64,000 nt of DNA from Streptomyces noursei (GTDB taxonomy: Bacteria; Actinomycetota; Actinomycetes; Streptomycetales; Streptomycetaceae). Both the position numbers and the translations under genes were made by a program. Below are positions 35,986 to 44,771 of the stretch, one piece after another. Position 1 is the stretch's first letter, and each line of letters opens with the position of its first letter. The stretch is from assembly GCF_016917755.1 (NCBI RefSeq), contig NZ_CP070326.1, positions 8,184,001-8,248,000 on the forward strand, in the 5' to 3' direction. Under the pieces are notes generated by a model, which saw only the letters and a list, made by a program, of their open reading frames with translations, made no database searches and was not told the origin of the DNA.

Positions 35986-37683
35986 ATGAACCGGGCCCGC
36001 AGAACCATGGCGCTGGCCGTCGTGACCCTTTCCACCGCCGCGGTGCTCACTGCCTGTGGTGGGTCCGGGGGTGCTTCGGCCGACGCGTCACGGGGCGGTT
36101 CGGCGCCGGCCGTCGGCACCCAGGACCTCAATCCGCACCCGGCCGCGGACCTCCGACAGGGCGGCACCCTCAAGATGACGATCCAACAGTGGATCGGCCA
36201 GTACAACCCCAACCAGGTCGACGGCACCCAGGGCGACGCCTCCTCCATCACCGAGCTGGTCGAGCCGGACCTGTTCCTCCTCGACGCCAAGGGCGTGCCG
36301 CACCGCAACCCCGACTTCCTCACCTCCGCCGAGGTCGTCTCCGACCACCCGCAGGTGGTCCGGTACCGCCTGAACCCGAAGGCGAAGTGGTCCGACGGAA
36401 AGCCGCTGAGCTGGCGGGACTTCGCGGCCCAGTGGAAGGCGCTGAACGGGCGGGACAAGCGGTTCGCCGCCGCCGACACCAGCGGCTACGCCCAGATTTC
36501 CGAGGTGGCCCGCGGCGCCGACGACCAGGAGGTCACGGTCACCTTCGGGACCCCGTACGCCGACTGGCAGCGCCTGTTCGACCCGCTGCTGCCGGCCTCG
36601 CTCAACGCCACCCCGGAGAGCTTCGCCACAGCGTGGGCCGGCACCGTCCCGGTGACCGCCAACGCCTTCAGGATCGGTTCCTACGACCGGACCGCACAGA
36701 CCATCACGGCCGTGCCCGACCCCAACTGGTGGGGCCAGAAGCCCAAGCTGGACAGGATCATCTACTGGGCGCTGGACGGCTCCGGCTATGTCGACGCCTA
36801 CCTCAACAAGGAGATCGACTACACCAGCGCCGCCAGCCCCGAGGCGTACCAGCGCCTGAAGGGCGACAAGGGCACCGACATCCGGATCGGCGCTCGCTGG
36901 GACCAGGTGACCCTCAGCCTCAACGGCCGGCGCGGCCCGCTCAAGGACGTCCGGGTCCGGCAGGCGGTGATGCTCGGGGTCGACCGCTCGGCCCTCGCGA
37001 AGGTGGCCGGCAAGGACCTGCCGTTCCAGCCCAAGGTCCTCGGCAACCACTTCTTCATGCCCAACCAGGAGGGCTACCAGGACAATTCAGGCGGCTTCGG
37101 AAAGCGGGACACGGCACGTGCCGAGCAGTTGCTGGATGCCGCCGGCTGGCGGGACAACGGGCCCGGCAAGCCGCGCACCAAGGACGGCAGACAGCTGACC
37201 CTGGACTACGTACTGCCGTCGGACACCGCGGGACTGGCGATGGACCAGGCCAAGCTCACCCAGCAGATGCTCGGCGAGATCGGCGTCGCCGTCGAGCTGC
37301 GCAAGGTGCCGTCCAACGACTACTTCGACAAGTACATCCACCGGAGCAACTACGACCTCAGCCAGTTCCGCCAGGTCGACCAGGTCTTCCGCTCCGAGGC
37401 GTACGGCGGCTACCGCACGCCTCAGGGCGACAACACCTTCACGAACTACGGCGGGGTGTCGTCCCCCGAGGTCGACGCGCTGCTGCTGGAAGCGTCCCGG
37501 ACCACGGACGCGGCACGGCAGATCGCCCTCTACAACAAGGCCGACGCCGCGGTCTGGCGGCTGGGCCACTCGCTCCCCCTGTACCAGCGTCCGCAGATCT
37601 TCGCGGTGCGCAAGGGACTCGCCAACTTCGGCCCGACCGGCCTCGGGAGCGAACAGCTCGCCGAAGCGGGCTGGTTGAAGTAG
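35986..37683 (+). CDS. oligopeptide-binding lipoprotein (SBP family 5)
   Basis: A 565-residue extracellular solute-binding lipoprotein. Lipobox LTAC (Cys about 25) is followed by a Gly/Ser spacer and the family 5 fold: VVRYRLNPKAKWSDGKPLSW, then DVRVRQAVMLGVDRSAL and DPNWWGQKPKLDRI. ATG 35986 has GAGGGGAAGAG upstream. It is divergent from the permease and ATPase genes and is the likely receptor for that importer. A strong hairpin terminator follows. Confidence 0.93.
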   Translation: MNRARRTMALAVVTLSTAAVLTACGGSGGASADASRGGSAPAVGTQDLNPHPAADLRQGGTLKMTIQQWIGQYNPNQVDGTQGDASSITELVEPDLFLLDAKGVPHRNPDFLTSAEVVSDHPQVVRYRLNPKAKWSDGKPLSWRDFAAQWKALNGRDKRFAAADTSGYAQISEVARGADDQEVTVTFGTPYADWQRLFDPLLPASLNATPESFATAWAGTVPVTANAFRIGSYDRTAQTITAVPDPNWWGQKPKLDRIIYWALDGSGYVDAYLNKEIDYTSAASPEAYQRLKGDKGTDIRIGARWDQVTLSLNGRRGPLKDVRVRQAVMLGVDRSALAKVAGKDLPFQPKVLGNHFFMPNQEGYQDNSGGFGKRDTARAEQLLDAAGWRDNGPGKPRTKDGRQLTLDYVLPSDTAGLAMDQAKLTQQMLGEIGVAVELRKVPSNDYFDKYIHRSNYDLSQFRQVDQVFRSEAYGGYRTPQGDNTFTNYGGVSSPEVDALLLEASRTTDAARQIALYNKADAAVWRLGHSLPLYQRPQIFAVRKGLANFGPTGLGSEQLAEAGWLK

Positions 37684-37710
37684 TCGGAACGGCGGTCGAC
37701 GAGGGGCGGG

Positions 37711-37740
37711 GGCGGGTGGGGTGGCAGTGCCCCACCCGCC
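37711..37740. terminator. terminator hairpin between convergent genes
   Basis: GGCGGGTGGGG at 37711-37721 pairs perfectly with CCCCACCCGCC at 37730-37740 around an eight-base loop, between the binding-protein gene and the convergent secreted-protein gene. Confidence 0.8.
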
Positions 37741-37750
37741 GGACGTGCCG

Positions 37751-38197
37751 TCAGCTCCAGAGCCGTGTGGTGACCACGCGCGGTGTGTTCGCCGGACGGT
37801 CGGCCGGATAGGTCAACGTCACCCGTGTGTAGTGCTGTTGACCGGAGTGACCGGACCGGGGTTGCGGGTTGTCGAAGCGCACCCGGACGGGGTAGCCGTG
37901 GAAGTGGCCCGCCGCGCAGTACGGGCGGCAGTCGTTGACCATGTCCATCCCCACCGCCGCCGCGGACGGGGAGGTCCAGTGCGACCAGCGCAGCGACTTC
38001 AGGACGTTGTTGCCGTCACCGCAGGCCAGGATGAAGCTGCCGGGACGCTCCAGTGCCTTGCCGGCGCAGTCGACGACCGCCACCCGCTGGCCCCTGGGCG
38101 GAGCGGAGACGGCGGAGGCGGAGACCGGCGCGGTGGCCGTCGCCAGTGCCACACCGGCACAGACGATGAGTGCTGCCGTTGCCCTGTGAACTCGCAT
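37751..38197 (-). CDS. secreted protein of unknown function
   Basis: A 148-residue exported protein. Signal peptide MRVHRATAALIVCAGVALAT ends near ASA (about 28). The mature part has four Cys (VVDCAGK, ILACGDGNN, VNDCRPYCAAG) and ends in a beta-rich part (YTRVTLTYPADRP). No family recognised, though small Cys-containing exported proteins of this size are common in Streptomyces. GAGGAG precedes ATG 38197. Confidence 0.8.
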   Translation of the reverse strand: MRVHRATAALIVCAGVALATATAPVSASAVSAPPRGQRVAVVDCAGKALERPGSFILACGDGNNVLKSLRWSHWTSPSAAAVGMDMVNDCRPYCAAGHFHGYPVRVRFDNPQPRSGHSGQQHYTRVTLTYPADRPANTPRVVTTRLWS

Positions 38198-38445
38198 ATC
38201 CGCTCCTCAGCCGCTCGCACGGGTGGACACCTCGGACACCGGCTGCGACGCAGGGTGCGGTCGTCGTCACGGGCCGATACACGTCCCCGCGGGGCCGTCG
38301 CTGCCCCTCTGCGGAGCAGGCTACGACCGCGGCCCCCGTCGGCGCCACCCGGACCGGTCGGACCTGCGGAGGTTCCTCAGCGTGGGGCGGGGAGCACGGA
38401 GCGTACCCTGGGCGCCCCGGCGCGGGCGGGCCGTCGGGCCGCCGC

Positions 38446-39744
38446 TCAGCCCGTCCCGTCGGACGCCGCCAACAGGCGCTCCACCGCGGCGAGTTCGACG
38501 CACACGACCAGGCCCTCCAGCGCGTCGCGCAGCTCGTCGAGGTCGGGGTAGCTGGGGGCGAGACGGATATTGCGGTCCCGGGGGTCCTTGCCGTGGGGGA
38601 AGGTGGCTCCGGCAGGGGTCAGCGCGATGCCGGCCTCCCCGGCCAGCTCGACCACGCGCGCCGCGCAGCCGTCCAACACGTCCAGGCTCACGAAGTAGCC
38701 GCCCCGGGGACGGGTCCAGGAGGCGACACCCGTGCCCCCGAGCCGCTTCTCCAAGACGGTGTCGATCAGTTCGAACTTGGGACGCAGCAGGGCGGCATGG
38801 CGTTCCATGTGGGCCGCCACGGCCGGCGCGTCGGGCAGGAAGCGGGCGTGCCGCAGCTGGTTGACCTTGTCGGGTCCGATCGTCCGCTTCGCGAAGTGAC
38901 CGAGCAGCCAGGAGACGTTGGCGGGCGAGGACCCGAAGAAGGCGACGCCGCTGCCGGCCGCGGTGATCTTCGAGGTCGAGCCGAAGACGAACACCCGGTC
39001 GGGATGGCCGTGCTCCGCGCTCAGGCCGAGGATGTCCAGCAGGGGCTCGTCCGCGTCCGTCACGCCGTGCACGGCATAGGCGTTGTCCCAGAAGACGCGG
39101 AAGTCGGGGGCCGCGGTCTCCATCGCGGCAAGGCGGCGCACCGTCTCGGCGGAGAAGGTGACGGCCGTGGGGTTGCTGTACTTCGGCACGCACCAGATCG
39201 CCTTGACCCGTTCGTCGGCGACGAGGCGTTCGACCTCGTCCATGTCCGGGCCGGTCTCGGTCATCGGCACCGGAATCATGTCGAGGCCCAGCTTCTCGCA
39301 GATCGCGAAGTGCCGGTCGTAGCCGGGCACCGGGCACAGCACGGCGGTCCGCCCCTCCCGGGGCCAGGGCGCGGACGAGCCGGGCACACCGAACAGCACG
39401 GCGTCCACCAGGCACTCGTACATCAGCTCCAGGCTGGAGTTGCCGAAGGCGACCAGTTGCTCGGCCGGGACCTGGAGCGGCCCGGAGAACGTCGCCCGCA
39501 GTTCGGGCAGGCCCTGCAGGCCGCCGTAGTTACGGCAGTCGGTACCGTCCTGCGCGGTGTGGCCGTCGGCGCCCGGCATCCCCAACAGAGGCTGTGAAAG
39601 GGTGAGTTGCTCGGGGGAAGGCTTGCCTCGGGTCAGGTCCAGACGCAGCCCCTGGCCCTTGAGGCGCTGGTGCTCGTCGCGGAGCGCGATGAGCCGGTCG
39701 GACAGTGCGGCGTGTGTCAGTGCGGGCAGTTCCAATTCCCTCAT
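38446..39744 (-). CDS. PLP-dependent aminotransferase, type Ic aspartate aminotransferase family
   Basis: A 432-residue fold-type I aminotransferase. The pattern LDLTRGKPSPEQLTLSQPLL, RNYGGLQGLPELRATFSGPL, CPVPGYDRHFAICEKLG, FWDNAYAVHG and GSTSKITAAGSG (with the PLP Lys) matches the actinobacterial type Ic aspartate aminotransferases rather than MocR or type Ia enzymes. It would interconvert aspartate/2-oxoglutarate and oxaloacetate/glutamate in the cytoplasm. ATG 39744 has GAGG five bases before it. It stands alone. Confidence 0.88.
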   Translation of the reverse strand: MRELELPALTHAALSDRLIALRDEHQRLKGQGLRLDLTRGKPSPEQLTLSQPLLGMPGADGHTAQDGTDCRNYGGLQGLPELRATFSGPLQVPAEQLVAFGNSSLELMYECLVDAVLFGVPGSSAPWPREGRTAVLCPVPGYDRHFAICEKLGLDMIPVPMTETGPDMDEVERLVADERVKAIWCVPKYSNPTAVTFSAETVRRLAAMETAAPDFRVFWDNAYAVHGVTDADEPLLDILGLSAEHGHPDRVFVFGSTSKITAAGSGVAFFGSSPANVSWLLGHFAKRTIGPDKVNQLRHARFLPDAPAVAAHMERHAALLRPKFELIDTVLEKRLGGTGVASWTRPRGGYFVSLDVLDGCAARVVELAGEAGIALTPAGATFPHGKDPRDRNIRLAPSYPDLDELRDALEGLVVCVELAAVERLLAASDGTG

Positions 39745-39842
39745 CCTTTCCTCGTACGCCCCGCCGGCCACAGCAGGCGCGGGACGGCATCACCGTAACC
39801 CGGAGGGGACCACGATCACCTGCCCATTTCCGCCCGTTCGAT

Positions 39843-39889
39843 GCCGCCGGATGCCTGGCGCGGTGCGGGCGCGCCAGGCATCCGGCGGC
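39843..39889. terminator. strong terminator hairpin after the hydrolase gene
   Basis: A perfect 20-base-pair stem (arms 39843-39862 and 39870-39889, loop GTGCGGG) lies directly after the stop codon of the minus-strand hydrolase. Confidence 0.85.
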
Positions 39890-39891
39890 GG

Positions 39892-40923
39892 TCAGGCCCG
39901 CGCGGCCGAAGGTCGTGGCGCGGACTCTCGCGGCGCGGTCGTCAGGGCGGCGCGCAGGGCGGCCAGCCAGTGCGCGGTGGTGCGGCGGGCCACCTCGGTG
40001 TGCGGCGCGTACGCCTCGAAGAAGTGCCAGGCGCCGGGCACGTCCTTGGTCTCGACGGGCACCTCGGCCTCCATCAGGCGGCGCGCGTAGTCCCGCCCCT
40101 CGTCGCGCAGCGGGTCGAGTCCGCAGGTCAGGACGTAGGCGGGCGGGAGGCCCGAGAGGTCGGTGGCGCGGGCGGGGGCCGCGTAGGCGGGGGTGTCCGG
40201 ACCGCGGTCAGGGCCGAGGTAGGTGTCCCATGTGTGCCCCAGGCCGGCGCCGTTGATGATCCGGCGGTCGGTGACGCCCCGCACGGAGGCGGTGTGGAGA
40301 CGGTCGTCCAGACAGGGGATGAGGAGCCCTTGCCAGACGATGCGGGGGCCCCGGCGGTCGCGGGCCATGAGGCAGACGGCGGCGCTGAGGCCGCCGCCCG
40401 CGGAGGCCCCGGTGACGGCGATCCGGTCGGCGTCCAGGCCGAGTTCGCCGGCGTGGGCGGCCATCCATTCCAAGGCGGCGTAGCAGTCCTCGACACCGGC
40501 CGGATAACGGTGTTCGGGGGCGAGCCGGTAGTGGACGTTGACCACGACCGCGCCGGCCGCGACGCACGCCTCACGCGCCATGGGGCTGGGCCCGTCCAGC
40601 TCCCCGTAGACGAAGCCGCCCCCGTGGAGATAGAGCACGCCCGGCAGTACGCCCACCGCTCCGGCCGGCCGGAGCACCTGGACGTCAATGGTGTTGCCGT
40701 CCGGGCCGGTCAGGGACGTCCGCCGGATGGTGACGCGGCCGTCGTCGGCGGGCATCAACGGCGCCATGAGCGCCCGGAAGCCGGCCCGGAGTGCCGCGAC
40801 ATCGGCGTAGGGATTGTCGGGCCGCTCGGGCAACGCGGCGAAGACGTCGGCCAGTTCGGGATGCACGGAGAGGTGCGACGAGCGGGTTTCGCCCTGGTCG
40901 TGGGCGTGGGAGTGGGCGTGCAT
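39892..40923 (-). CDS. alpha/beta hydrolase of the hormone-sensitive-lipase family
   Basis: A 343-residue esterase-like enzyme with the oxyanion motif YLHGGGFVYGE, nucleophile elbow TGASAGGGLS (Ser), acid in GLDPLRDEG and His in GAWHFFEAY. The N-terminus is His-rich (MHAHSHAHDQGETRSSHL), which is odd and might bind metal. ATG 40923 is used. It is divergent from a padR gene; two inverted repeats between them suggest PadR represses it. Substrate unknown. Confidence 0.9.
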   Translation of the reverse strand: MHAHSHAHDQGETRSSHLSVHPELADVFAALPERPDNPYADVAALRAGFRALMAPLMPADDGRVTIRRTSLTGPDGNTIDVQVLRPAGAVGVLPGVLYLHGGGFVYGELDGPSPMAREACVAAGAVVVNVHYRLAPEHRYPAGVEDCYAALEWMAAHAGELGLDADRIAVTGASAGGGLSAAVCLMARDRRGPRIVWQGLLIPCLDDRLHTASVRGVTDRRIINGAGLGHTWDTYLGPDRGPDTPAYAAPARATDLSGLPPAYVLTCGLDPLRDEGRDYARRLMEAEVPVETKDVPGAWHFFEAYAPHTEVARRTTAHWLAALRAALTTAPRESAPRPSAARA

Positions 40924-41031
40924 GCGGTATCTGTCCCCGTTCTGCGGCGTGCCACGGCATGGCGGCGGTCACTGCGGCAACCCTCGGCCACCGCTGTCGA
41001 CCGTCGAGGCCACCATGACCACCGCGACTTA

Positions 41032-41052
41032 GACCATCTCATTGATATGGTC
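41032..41052. promoter_or_regulatory. inverted repeat, putative PadR operator 1
   Basis: GACCAT (41032-41037) and ATGGTC (41047-41052) flank CTCATTGAT. The core TCTCATTGA is shared with the second site 20 bases away. Confidence 0.6.
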
Positions 41053-41071
41053 CCAACGAGAAGGAAGGTAT

Positions 41072-41086
41072 GGTCTCAATGAGACC
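41072..41086. promoter_or_regulatory. inverted repeat, putative PadR operator 2
   Basis: GGTCTCAATGAGACC is a perfect palindrome around one base, 32 bases before the padR start. Confidence 0.65.
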
Positions 41087-41117
41087 GTGTCAAGTGAGCG
41101 GAACAGGCGAGGGGAAC

Positions 41118-41696
41118 ATGGCGGAGTACAGCCCGGCGAGGTACGTCGTACTGGGTCTGATCGCCCGGCACGGCGCCATGACGCCGTACGAGCTCAAGGC
41201 CCGCGTCGAGGACGACATCCAGCCCTTCTGGCCGATCCTGCACGCGCAGCTCTACCGGATTCCGCCCGAGTTGGCCCAGGCCGGCCTGCTGCGGGAGGAG
41301 GCCGAGACCACCGGTCGGCGCCGCCGGATCTTCCACCTCACCGACGCCGGCCGCGCCGCACTGGCACGCTGGCTGGCCGACCCGGACACCCCCGAGGCGG
41401 AAACCCGCGACCCGGCGCAGCTCAAGCTCTTCTTCGCCGACCTCGGCGACCCGTCGGACATCGTCGCGCTCGCCAACCGCCAGGCCGCGCGGCACCGCAC
41501 CTGGCTCGCGCACTACACCTCGCTGCGCGCCGACCTCGCCCCCGCCGAGGATTCCCGACAGCGGTCCCGGGCCCGACTGCTCCGACTCGGGGTGCTCCAC
41601 GAACGGGCCCACGCGGAGTTCTGGGAATCGATCGCCGCCGACCCGGAGCAACTGGACGACCCCGTTTCCCGGCCCCCTTCCCGCCCCTCTCCCTGA
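41118..41696 (+). CDS. PadR family transcriptional regulator
   Basis: A 192-residue PadR regulator with N-terminal winged helix (MAEYSPARYVVLGLIARHGA, then MTPYELKARVEDDIQPFWPI) and the wing RRRRIFHLTDAGRAALARWL; a C-terminal helical part gives dimerisation. ATG 41118 has GAGGGGAAC directly before it; an extension to 41070 would run through the operator and is rejected. Probably represses itself and the divergent hydrolase. Confidence 0.92.
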   Translation: MAEYSPARYVVLGLIARHGAMTPYELKARVEDDIQPFWPILHAQLYRIPPELAQAGLLREEAETTGRRRRIFHLTDAGRAALARWLADPDTPEAETRDPAQLKLFFADLGDPSDIVALANRQAARHRTWLAHYTSLRADLAPAEDSRQRSRARLLRLGVLHERAHAEFWESIAADPEQLDDPVSRPPSRPSP

Positions 41697-41706
41697 CCCC
41701 CGACCC

Positions 41707-41748
41707 GCTTCCCGCTTCCCGCTTCCCGCTTCCCGCTTCCCGCTTCCC
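41707..41748 (+). repeat. tandem repeat, six copies of a 7-mer
   Basis: GCTTCCC is repeated six times without error just after the padR stop codon, the same unit length and copy number as the repeat at 26019-26060 but a different sequence. Confidence 0.95.
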
Positions 41749-42207
41749 GCGCAGTGAATTCCGGGCGAACCGCACGGACCGCTCTTGAATTTCGGACGAT
41801 CTCGCCCCGAATGCGCCACAGAAAAAGCCCCCTTGTTTTCCCCGCCTCACCTCGCGCCGCACCACATCACATCGACTCGCACCCCGCCATCACCTCCGCA
41901 ATTTCACGGACGCGGCAGCCCGGGCACCGGCGCCGGGGCGACAACTACCCCCAGTGACAGCGCAATCGCCGCCGGAATTGGGGGAAGTTGCCGGGTCCCA
42001 GCAGGGCGAACAGGCGTAGGATCGCTCACAGAGGGCGACTCATACCGTCGCCACATTCCGGGAGTTGGCACGGAGCGGTCGAATGATCCGCTTGCGTTTT
42101 CTCTCCGCCTCACGCATCAGATCGAGTCGGATTGAGTCAGATCGAGTCGGGGCGCTTCTTCCGGCCCTCGGGACTACCCTGCTTCCGGCCCTCAGAGGGA
42201 GAACACC
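41749..42207. other. non-coding gap with direct repeats
   Basis: No gene is supported. Near its end CAGATCGAGTCGG occurs twice about 20 bases apart (around 42117 and 42138), and CTTCCGGCCCTC occurs twice (around 42159 and 42182). They lie just before the next gene, where a promoter and leader are expected. Confidence 0.5.
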
Positions 42208-43044
42208 ATGAACACCACGGCAGGGAACCAATCCGCGGCAGACACGCATACCGAGCACGAGAACCACCCATGGACGATTTCCGTCGCGGACCACCCCAAG
42301 CGCGTCGACAGCCAGCAGTACAAGGACAGCCGCGCGCTGATGCTGAAGCTCGTCGACACGATCGATGACTGGACGTTCGCCCCCGGGCCTTATCAGGACC
42401 ACCACGGCGGCGGAGTCTGGGTCAAGGACCAGGGCGGCTGGATATGCCTGTTCCTGCCGCTGGGCATCGAGTGGTCGGCGCAGTTCTGCGCGGATCCGGC
42501 CAAGGTGGACCAGATCCGCCTGCTCGCGGCCCGCGTGATCGCCGCGTTCCCGGACACGCTGCCCGGCTATGCGGAGTTCGGCTATCAGGACGGCGAGCGG
42601 CTGCTGAACACGCGGATCGAGACCGCCGAGCAGGTGTCCGAGTGGACGGACTCGATATTCAACGCGTCGGTACCACTACCTGCCGGTATTCACTCCGGGG
42701 TGCTCCCGACGGCCGCCGGCTACCACCACTACCCCAAGCCGATCGTGGACATCGACCACTTCCGCTTCGACGACTTCAACCTGTTCGTCGAGGACGACCA
42801 GGGACTGTCGGTCGCGGTCGTCCCGGTCGCACCGCGCGGCTCCGGTGACGGCCGGGTGCGCGTGCTCGCCGCCCACCCCAGCTCGCGCTACGCCAAGCAC
42901 CTCGTTCCCCCCAGCGGCGGGGTCCACCCCGAGACGGCCCAGGACATCGAGAGCCTGGCCACGGAGCCGGCAGGCGCCGTGCTGCCCGCCCGCGACCCCC
43001 TGGCCGAACAGGCGTTCCGCCTCCAGCAACCGATGCCCGCATAG
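42208..43044 (+). CDS. hypothetical protein
   Basis: A 278-residue soluble protein without signal peptide or helix. It starts MNTTAGNQSAADTHTEHENH, then HPWTISVADHPKRVDSQQY. The middle (HHGGGVWVKDQGGWICLFLP, GIEWSAQFCADPAKV) and the later HYPKPIVDIDHFRFDDFNLF look well folded, but I do not recognise a family with certainty (a DUF6424-like relation is possible). GAGGGAG precedes ATG 42208. It is convergent with the carboxypeptidase gene and ends in a strong hairpin. Confidence 0.75.
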   Translation: MNTTAGNQSAADTHTEHENHPWTISVADHPKRVDSQQYKDSRALMLKLVDTIDDWTFAPGPYQDHHGGGVWVKDQGGWICLFLPLGIEWSAQFCADPAKVDQIRLLAARVIAAFPDTLPGYAEFGYQDGERLLNTRIETAEQVSEWTDSIFNASVPLPAGIHSGVLPTAAGYHHYPKPIVDIDHFRFDDFNLFVEDDQGLSVAVVPVAPRGSGDGRVRVLAAHPSSRYAKHLVPPSGGVHPETAQDIESLATEPAGAVLPARDPLAEQAFRLQQPMPA

Positions 43045-43057
43045 GGCCGGCCGCTAT

Positions 43058-43095
43058 GCGGGCCCGGTCCGGCTGTCCGGCCGGACCGGGCCCGC
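43058..43095. terminator. terminator hairpin between convergent genes
   Basis: A perfect 15-base-pair stem (GCGGGCCCGGTCCGG with its complement at 43081-43095) and an eight-base loop lie between two convergent genes. Confidence 0.85.
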
Positions 43096-43097
43096 GA

Positions 43098-44180
43098 TCA
43101 GGCCGCCACGGTGGACGGTGCGTTGACGCAGAACTGCACGAGCCCCGCGCTGACGTCCTTGATGATGTTCTCCATCTCGTTCCACGGCGGCTGGAACTCC
43201 GTGCCCCACTCGATGGTGTAGGCGAGGACCTTCCCCTTGGCCGGGTCGACGAAGTGCCTGCCGAACGCGTAGTCGTCGCTGGTCCCACAGGTCGGATACA
43301 GGTCGAAGGCCGACTTGGCGGTGTACTTCCTGCCGCGCACGGCCTGCAATCCGTCCCGGAAGTCCCGGGCCAGTTCGATCTCGTGATCAAAGTCGATCTT
43401 GGGGATGAACTCGCGGTACTGGGTGTCCCCCGCGTCGCCCCGCACGCCGTCGAAGGTGTGGTTGAGGAAGTTCATCGACGGGTCGGTGGACTGGTCCTGG
43501 TCGTCGCCCCAGACATACAGCATGTCCTCCGAGAAACTGTGCACGTCGATGAACCAGCGGGTCCGGGGGTAGGCGTCCAGCAGCCACCGCACGTTGCGCG
43601 TCTCCGGTTCGGAGAACGGACCGGGCCCGTGGTACAGCTGCGGATCGCACGGATCGGTCGACACCCGCACGCCCGCGGTGGGCGCGAAGGCCGTCGCGGC
43701 GTCGAAGAGGAAGTCGTAGTTGCGGTTGATGTCCACGCCCACACAGTCACCCTCGCCGTTCCCGTAGGCCGGGTTGCGGTTCTTCCGCCACATCGGCTCG
43801 ACGGTCTGGCTGTACTTCCGGCCGTCCGGGTTGACCAGGGGAAAGAGCACGATCTCCAGGTCGTCCAGGAGCGTCTTCACCTGGGCCGCGGAGTACGACT
43901 GGCCACCGTAGGCCAGCCCGGAGTGCGTGTGACAGGCCCGCAACAGGTCGGCGGCGAAGTAGACGAGGATCTCGCAGCTGCCCCATTCGCGGGCGTGCAC
44001 ACCCCCGATGAGCATCACGCAGTCCCGGCTGCCGGCGGGTCCCGCGCCCAGGCGGACGGCGTGGCAGCCGACGCCCTCGATCGAGGGCTCGGGAAGGTCG
44101 ATCAACTCGCAGAGCGCCGGGTAGGCCCTCGACAGGTTCACCAACGCCGAGTCGACCTCGGTGGTGTTGAGATACGGCAT
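43098..44180 (-). CDS. M14 family zinc carboxypeptidase
   Basis: A 360-residue metallocarboxypeptidase. Zinc and catalytic marks are present: GGVHAREWGS (His and Glu), LVNPDGRKYS, GVDINRNYDF, WFIDVHSFSEDM (third His) and AYTIEWGTEF (catalytic Glu). There is no signal peptide, in contrast to most Streptomyces M14 enzymes, and no N-terminal propeptide. GGAGG precedes ATG 44180. The gene starts one base after the end of the small gene 44182-44514, so the two form an operon; the small protein may replace the missing propeptide. Substrate unknown. Confidence 0.92.
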   Translation of the reverse strand: MPYLNTTEVDSALVNLSRAYPALCELIDLPEPSIEGVGCHAVRLGAGPAGSRDCVMLIGGVHAREWGSCEILVYFAADLLRACHTHSGLAYGGQSYSAAQVKTLLDDLEIVLFPLVNPDGRKYSQTVEPMWRKNRNPAYGNGEGDCVGVDINRNYDFLFDAATAFAPTAGVRVSTDPCDPQLYHGPGPFSEPETRNVRWLLDAYPRTRWFIDVHSFSEDMLYVWGDDQDQSTDPSMNFLNHTFDGVRGDAGDTQYREFIPKIDFDHEIELARDFRDGLQAVRGRKYTAKSAFDLYPTCGTSDDYAFGRHFVDPAKGKVLAYTIEWGTEFQPPWNEMENIIKDVSAGLVQFCVNAPSTVAA

Positions 44181-44181
44181 C

Positions 44182-44514
44182 TCAGCCTCCTGGCCCCTTG
44201 TCCTTGAGCATCTCGCCCAGTCCGTACGGCACTTCCTGCGGATCGGCGAACCGGTTGCCGCGTCCAACCTCCGCCTGGCGGGCCCGCCCGGTCTCGGTCG
44301 CGTCCCTGAGGACGTCCACCGAAACGCCCTCGCGCGCCAGCCGATCGGCCTTCCCGCGCGGTACGAACGCCTCGATGGTCATCTCGTTCCCGGGCCCCGT
44401 GGTCCCGCGGGGACGTCCGCCGATGTCCAGCGACTCCTCCCGCAGCAGGGTCCGCAGCGTCTCCGCGTCGTCGGCGGTCACCCGCACATGCAGAATGTTC
44501 TCGCGCTCCGACAT
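44182..44514 (-). CDS. small protein encoded with the M14 carboxypeptidase, propeptide-like
   Basis: A 110-residue cytoplasmic protein: a beta-alpha start (MSERENILHVRVTADDAETL), a middle strand (GNEMTIEAFVPRGKADRLA) and a helical tail (DATETGRARQAEVGRGNRFA). The ferredoxin-like strand/helix order and the end resemble the activation segment of secreted M14 enzymes, here as a separate chain. The link is inferred from position and shape. AAGGGG precedes ATG 44514; the extension to 44676 is rejected. Confidence 0.7.
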   Translation of the reverse strand: MSERENILHVRVTADDAETLRTLLREESLDIGGRPRGTTGPGNEMTIEAFVPRGKADRLAREGVSVDVLRDATETGRARQAEVGRGNRFADPQEVPYGLGEMLKDKGPGG

Positions 44515-44771
44515 CTCAGCCCCTTCGTGGTGTCCGGCGTCCGATGGTGGCCCCCGTCGTGACGTCGACGCGCCGTCCTCGGCGTCCGCCGCGTCGCGGG
44601 GCATCGCCGCATGACGAGCCGCACGGCCGACCCGGCCGACGCTCGTGACCGGCGGCTCCGCCCCCTCACCAGTCATCCCGTAGGGGGCCGTCCGTCACCG
44701 GCGTACCGGCTGCCGAACGGACGACCGGCGCGCGTGCCCGCTCTCTTCACGTCATCATGGCCATTCCGCCG

